Assembly (NCBI GenBank): GCA_039555135.1
Contig: CP114179.1
Location: 3,906,001 to 3,970,000 of the forward strand
DNA from: Phycisphaeraceae bacterium D3-23
GTDB taxonomy: Bacteria > Planctomycetota > Phycisphaerae > Phycisphaerales > Phycisphaeraceae
Length of the DNA: 64,000 nucleotides
Direction: 5' to 3'
Shown here: positions 60,401 to 64,000 of the stretch, one piece after another
Layout: the number at the start of each line of letters is the position of its first letter
Numbering within the stretch: the first letter of the stretch is position 1
Position numbers and translations under genes: made by a program
The notes under the pieces: model-generated
Databases searched by the model: none
Told to the model about the DNA's origin: nothing
What the model saw: the letters and a program-made list of their open reading frames with translations, nothing else

Positions 60401-61447
60401 ATGCGGACCCCTTTTGTGTATCGTCGGCTGATGGCCGCGGTGTTGCTGGGCTGCGGCTCGTCATTCGTGGCCTGTGCCTCGGCCCAGGCGGTCGAGGAGT
60501 CGGTTGTTGACACGGCCGTCGAGGCCGGCGTGGATATCGCTGAACTCCGCGAGCCCAAGACGCTGGAACAGTTGCAGGCGCTCGAAGCCCAGGTCGAGGC
60601 GGTGGTCGCGATGGCCGCGCCGGCGACGGTGTGCATCCGGGCGGGCGGCGGCTCGGGCAGCGGCGTGATCGTGTCGGAGGACGGGCTCGTGCTTACTGCC
60701 GGCCACGTCGCGATGCGGCCGGGCACGCGTGTGACTTTTATCTTCCCCGACGGCAGCACCGCACGCGGCGAGGCGCTGGGTATCAACGAAGGCATCGACT
60801 CCGGCCTGCTCAAGATCACCGACGAAGGCCCCTGGCCTTTCGTCGAGATGGGCGACCTGGACACCGTCGAACGCGGCGACTGGGTCGTCGCGATGGGCCA
60901 CCCAGGCGGGTTCGACGCCGAGCGGCCCGTGGTCGCGCGTCTGGGGCGGGTGCTCAACAGTCGGGACACCGTCGTGCAGAGCGACTGCACGATTATTGGT
61001 GGCGACTCGGGCGGGCCTTTGTTTGATTTGAACGGCCGCGTGGTTGGTATCCACAGCCGGATCGGCGGCGGGCTGACGGCAAACTTCCATGTGCCGATCT
61101 CGACATACACCGACACTTGGGATCGGCTCGCGGCCGGTGAAATGTGGAACCGCGCGATGCCCACTCGCGCACTGCGGGCGGGCGACGCCTATATCGGTGT
61201 CCGCCCCAACCGGCGGGGCGGGGCGGTTGTCGGTGAAGTGATCGACGGGCAGGCGGCGGACAACGCGGGGATGCGCCGCGGCGACCGGGTTGTGGCCGTG
61301 GCGGGGAAGCCGGTCGAGTCGTTCGGCGACATCGTCCATGAGATCCGTGCAGCAGAGCCCGGCGATGTCGTGGTGTTCTCGGTGGTGCGTGGCGACGACG
61401 AGCTCGACCTTGAGCTCGAGATGGGCGAGTACAACCCCGAAGAGTAG
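60401..61447 (+). CDS. Trypsin-like serine protease with PDZ domain (HtrA-like)
   Basis: The ATG at 60401, eight bases after CGGAG, gives 348 residues with a signal peptide. A complete catalytic triad is visible: His102 in LTAGHVA, Asp133 in GIDSGLLKI and Ser203 in GGDSGGPLF. A PDZ domain occupies the last 85 residues (YIGVRPNRRGGAVVGEVIDG, RRGDRVVAVAGKPVE). HtrA proteases survey protein quality in the periplasm. An upstream in-frame ATG at 60362 lacks a ribosome-binding site. It lies 62 bases upstream of a paralogue lacking the triad, on the same strand. Confidence 0.9.
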   Translation: MRTPFVYRRLMAAVLLGCGSSFVACASAQAVEESVVDTAVEAGVDIAELREPKTLEQLQALEAQVEAVVAMAAPATVCIRAGGGSGSGVIVSEDGLVLTAGHVAMRPGTRVTFIFPDGSTARGEALGINEGIDSGLLKITDEGPWPFVEMGDLDTVERGDWVVAMGHPGGFDAERPVVARLGRVLNSRDTVVQSDCTIIGGDSGGPLFDLNGRVVGIHSRIGGGLTANFHVPISTYTDTWDRLAAGEMWNRAMPTRALRAGDAYIGVRPNRRGGAVVGEVIDGQAADNAGMRRGDRVVAVAGKPVESFGDIVHEIRAAEPGDVVVFSVVRGDDELDLELEMGEYNPEE

Positions 61448-61509
61448 CGGCGTCTGCCGGTAGTTTACGTCTGTGACTTGAATCCATAACGACCCGAGTG
61501 AGATTGCAT

Positions 61510-62556
61510 ATGCCACGTTTTTCCGCATTGAATCGTACGTTTTTCAACCTGTCGGTAGCGGCGGGGCTGTCTGCGGTGTTGCTGGGGGCCGCGCTGCCCG
61601 CCGTGGCACAGGGCCGTGACCGGCGCGGCCGAACGGCCGACCGTGAGTTGCAGGAGCTGATGGCGCCCGTGATCGAAGATGTCCGGCGAAGCGTCGTGAC
61701 GATCGTCGGTGACGACGAGGTCCGCGCGCTCGGGACGGTCGTCGATGAGCGTGGTTACGTGCTGACCAAAGCCAGCGAGGTCGCCGGCAGCGAGGTCGTG
61801 GTTTGCCGGACGGATAGCGAGCTTGAATTCGAGGCACGAGTCGTTGCGCGCGACAACGTGAATGATCTCATGCTGCTGCACATCGATGGTGTGGAGCTGG
61901 TGCCCGTGACGTTGGTTGATGAAGAATTGGCAATCGGCGAGTGGGTGATTGTTGCCGGGCCCGAGGAAGCGCCGCGTCAGGCGGGGATCGTAAGCACCCG
62001 GCCACGTGCAGTGGCGCCCAACCGGCTGGTGCTGGGTGTGATGCTCGCGCCCGACGGCATGGGGCTTGTCGTCACCAACCTGACCGAAGGCTATGGCGCT
62101 GCAGACGCGGGTGTCGAGGTCGGCGACGTCATCACACACCTCATGGGCAAGAAGGTGATCGCGATCCAGCAGCTCGTCGGCGTGCTCCAGGAGAGCGCGA
62201 TGGGCGACAGCGTGACCATCTCCCTGCTGCGTGACGGCGAAACGATGGACCTCGACATCGAGCTGCGTGAGAATGAGCCTGATCCGCGTAGCCGGGGCGA
62301 GCGGATGAACCGGATGGGCGGCGAGGTCAGCGACCGCAACGTCGGGTTTGAGCGGGTCATCCAACACGACGCCGAGATCCGTCCGCGAGACTGCGGCGGG
62401 CCGCTTGTGAACCTGGAGGGCGAGGTCGTCGGCTTTAACATCGCCCGCGCGGGCCGGATCGCGACCTATGCGATCCCGGCGTCGCTGGTGCAGGAGAAGA
62501 TCGCCGAGCTCATCGCCGAAGATACTGAGGAGGCCGCGGTTCGGCCCGAGGGGTAA
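61510..62556 (+). CDS. Degenerate HtrA-like paralogue with PDZ inside the protease domain
   Basis: The ATG at 61510 gives 348 residues with a signal peptide (AAGLSAVLLGAALPAVAQG). The first protease half is recognisable, but the His site reads LTKASEV (His replaced by Ser89). Asp119 (NVNDLMLL) remains. A PDZ domain comes next (about 173-252, LVLGVMLAPDGMGLVVTNLT). Only after it does the sequence RDCGGPLVNLEGEVVGFNIA appear, which corresponds to GDSGGPL of the active paralogue with Ser replaced by Cys295. The order is H-D-PDZ-S rather than H-D-S-PDZ. The protein is probably not a working serine protease. Confidence 0.85.
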   Translation: MPRFSALNRTFFNLSVAAGLSAVLLGAALPAVAQGRDRRGRTADRELQELMAPVIEDVRRSVVTIVGDDEVRALGTVVDERGYVLTKASEVAGSEVVVCRTDSELEFEARVVARDNVNDLMLLHIDGVELVPVTLVDEELAIGEWVIVAGPEEAPRQAGIVSTRPRAVAPNRLVLGVMLAPDGMGLVVTNLTEGYGAADAGVEVGDVITHLMGKKVIAIQQLVGVLQESAMGDSVTISLLRDGETMDLDIELRENEPDPRSRGERMNRMGGEVSDRNVGFERVIQHDAEIRPRDCGGPLVNLEGEVVGFNIARAGRIATYAIPASLVQEKIAELIAEDTEEAAVRPEG

Positions 62557-62722
62557 ACCGCAGGTTCGCAGCCAGGCAACAGCCATCCTTGCCCAGATTT
62601 TGACGTAAGTAGAATAAAATCAAAGACTTGCGACTGATCGCTGTCTTTGCGATGCATTTAAGTATGCCCATCAATCACGTCGATAACACCTGTGTTACGC
62701 AAGTATGCAGGGAGCGATCGTT

Positions 62723-64000
62723 ATGGGCCAAATCACCACCGGCGTCGGCCTGATCAGCGGGCTGGATATCGCGGGGATCGTCGATCAGCTCGTCTCGATC
62801 GAGGCCCGGCCACGCACCCTCCTGCAGAATCGCAACGAGGTCCTGCGCTCGCAGCAGGTCGCGTTCCAGGAGATCAACGCCCGGCTGCTCTCGCTCAAGA
62901 ACGCCTCGTCCGGGTTCTCAGGCGATGCGCTCTTCAGCAGCACGGTCGCCAACAGCTCAAACGACAATGTCCTCACCGCGAGCTCCGGCGTCGGCGCAGT
63001 GCCCGGCACGTACAGCTTTATCGTCAACCGCCTGGTCGCCGCACAGCAGACGATCTCGCAAGGATTCGCGGACGCGAGTTCAACGCCCGTCGCGCCCTCC
63101 GGCACGACGCTCACCTTCGACCGAGGCGAGGCCCGGCTCGATTCACAGACCCGGCTCGCGAACCTCAACGGCGGGGCGGGTATCAACCGTGGCTTCATCC
63201 GCATCACCGACCGCTCGGGCGCGACGGCGCTGGTCGACCTGACCTCGGTCGTGACGGTGGACGATGTCATCGACAAGATCAACCAGACGACCGGCGCGAA
63301 TGTCTTCGCCGAGGTCGACGGCGACCGCCTCCGGGTCACCGACGCCTCGGGCTCAACCGCAGGCGACCTGCTCATCACCGACGTTGGTGTCACCGCCACC
63401 GCGACCTCACTCGGGCTCGCGGGCAACGGCTCGACCGACGGCGTCGGCGGGGACGATTCGCTCACCGGGCTCAAGATCAACACCGTCGGCGAAGACACAC
63501 TCCTCGCCTCGCTCAACGACGGGAAGGGCGTCCGCGGCGGTGTCGGCACGGCCTTCACTATCACCGCAGCCGGCGGCGCGACCGTCAACGTCGATCTCGC
63601 TAACGCCCTGACCCTCGGCGATGTGTTCGAGCAGATCGAGACCCAGTCGGGCGGTGTGCTCTCCGCGCTGGCGAACGCCGACGGCACGGGGATCCAGATC
63701 ATCGATAGCTCCGGCGGTGGCGGGGGGTTCGCGATCACCGCCGGCGGCGCGCCCAACGCGCTCGCCGACCTCGGGCTGGTCGTCGGGGCCGACAACGATG
63801 CCGACGGCGTCATCGCGGGCGGCCGGGTCATCGCGGGGATCAACTCCAAGCTGGTCGGCGGGCTCTTCGGCGGCCAGGGCGTCGCGGGCATCACCGGCGA
63901 GGGCCAGGTCCCCGTCACCACCGCGACCAACATCGCCGACCTGTTCCAAGGCACCGGCGCAAGCACGAACGGCGACGGCAACCGCGATATCCAGTTCGTC
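62723..64000 (+). CDS. fliD: Flagellar hook-associated protein 2 (filament cap), 3' cut by window end
   Basis: The ATG at 62723 follows AGGGAG and opens a frame that runs without stop to the window end (426 codons). It starts MGQITTGVGLISGLDIAGIV, then DQLVSIEARPRTLLQNRNEV, the FliD N-terminal pattern (GLxSGLDxxxIVxxLMxxE..P). The following Ala/Gly/Thr-rich region with repeated TAGGAPNALADLGLV-like blocks is the variable, surface-exposed part. FliD caps the flagellar filament. An ATG at 62705 is in frame but less well placed. Regulation cannot be judged; I see no convincing sigma-28 or sigma-54 site. Confidence 0.85.
   Translation, partial: MGQITTGVGLISGLDIAGIVDQLVSIEARPRTLLQNRNEVLRSQQVAFQEINARLLSLKNASSGFSGDALFSSTVANSSNDNVLTASSGVGAVPGTYSFIVNRLVAAQQTISQGFADASSTPVAPSGTTLTFDRGEARLDSQTRLANLNGGAGINRGFIRITDRSGATALVDLTSVVTVDDVIDKINQTTGANVFAEVDGDRLRVTDASGSTAGDLLITDVGVTATATSLGLAGNGSTDGVGGDDSLTGLKINTVGEDTLLASLNDGKGVRGGVGTAFTITAAGGATVNVDLANALTLGDVFEQIETQSGGVLSALANADGTGIQIIDSSGGGGGFAITAGGAPNALADLGLVVGADNDADGVIAGGRVIAGINSKLVGGLFGGQGVAGITGEGQVPVTTATNIADLFQGTGASTNGDGNRDIQFV

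Noticed and set aside
62557-62722. Possible sigma-54 or sigma-28 promoter before fliD
   Set aside because: GG/GC-like words exist, but the spacing is wrong for sigma-54 and no close match to sigma-28 was found.
62785-63981. 398-codon minus-strand frame and the 303-codon plus-strand frame 62692-63603
   Set aside because: Both are shadows of fliD, whose frame runs off the end of the window and shows the real protein.

Overview
The window is a high-GC bacterial chromosome segment, most likely from a planctomycete of the class Phycisphaerae. This is inferred from the gene content: a secreted protein with dockerin-like calcium repeats and a PEP-CTERM sorting tail, STN/secretin-like lipoproteins, a GldA/GldF/GldG/DUF4340 transport set, McsA/McsB, a transmembrane Ser/Thr kinase, tRNAs without encoded CCA, and many short palindromic intergenic elements. 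No rRNA operon, prophage, insertion sequence with a transposase, or CRISPR array is visible.

Layout. 1-3 kb: the end of hemA, a GH18 protein and an STN lipoprotein. 3-6 kb: a frameshifted membrane-protein gene, then rpsF-ssb-rplI with a palindromic element where rpsR is often found. 5.7-6.6 kb: a methyltransferase gene split by a repeat. 6.7-14.4 kb: a zinc-ribbon metallopeptidase facing a leftward group (phoH, pgpH, an SRPBCC protein, a circularly permuted ATP-grasp enzyme and an alpha-E protein). 14.5-20.8 kb: an unknown secreted protein flanked by two copies of one palindrome, then an exopolysaccharide operon (sugar transferase, Wza, Wzz, tyrosine kinase with two frameshifts, a small membrane protein). 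21-26.4 kb: tRNA-Arg, pabB, and heme A synthesis (ctaA-ctaB) with an ABC ATPase. 26.5-32.6 kb: PilZ, the PEP-CTERM protein, tRNA-Arg, larE, mcsA-mcsB and an AT-richer orphan. 32.7-41 kb: mutY, purF and the Gld-like ABC operon. 41-48 kb: recQ, an EIIA protein, a foreign-looking orphan beside a broken toxin-antitoxin locus, then the conserved glmU-prs-rplY-pth cluster with tRNA-Gln. 48-53 kb: a NADAR protein, a Gfo/Idh-like protein, RNase P RNA and a HEAT-like secreted protein. 53-64 kb: a GH10-like protein lacking its catalytic glutamates, a ComEA-like protein, a cysteine-free family 4 uracil-DNA glycosylase, the transmembrane kinase, a retropepsin-like protein, a LuxR regulator, a trypsin-like PDZ protease beside a degenerate paralogue, and the start of fliD.

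Working units. The exopolysaccharide genes form one leftward operon covering lipid-linked sugar transfer, export, and chain-length control by a Wzz plus tyrosine kinase pair. ctaA, ctaB and the ABC ATPase overlap by ATGA junctions. The Gld-like genes overlap in the same way. The ATP-grasp/alpha-E/metallopeptidase locus resembles a predicted peptide-amidation system of unknown product.

The most unusual property of the window is its load of small palindromic elements: at least eight long inverted-repeat elements in about seven unrelated sequence families, plus shorter hairpins. They sit at gene ends, supply or overlap stop codons, and in one case interrupt a gene. Three genes carry disruptions. 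Two of these lie in GC-rich runs and could be sequencing errors.
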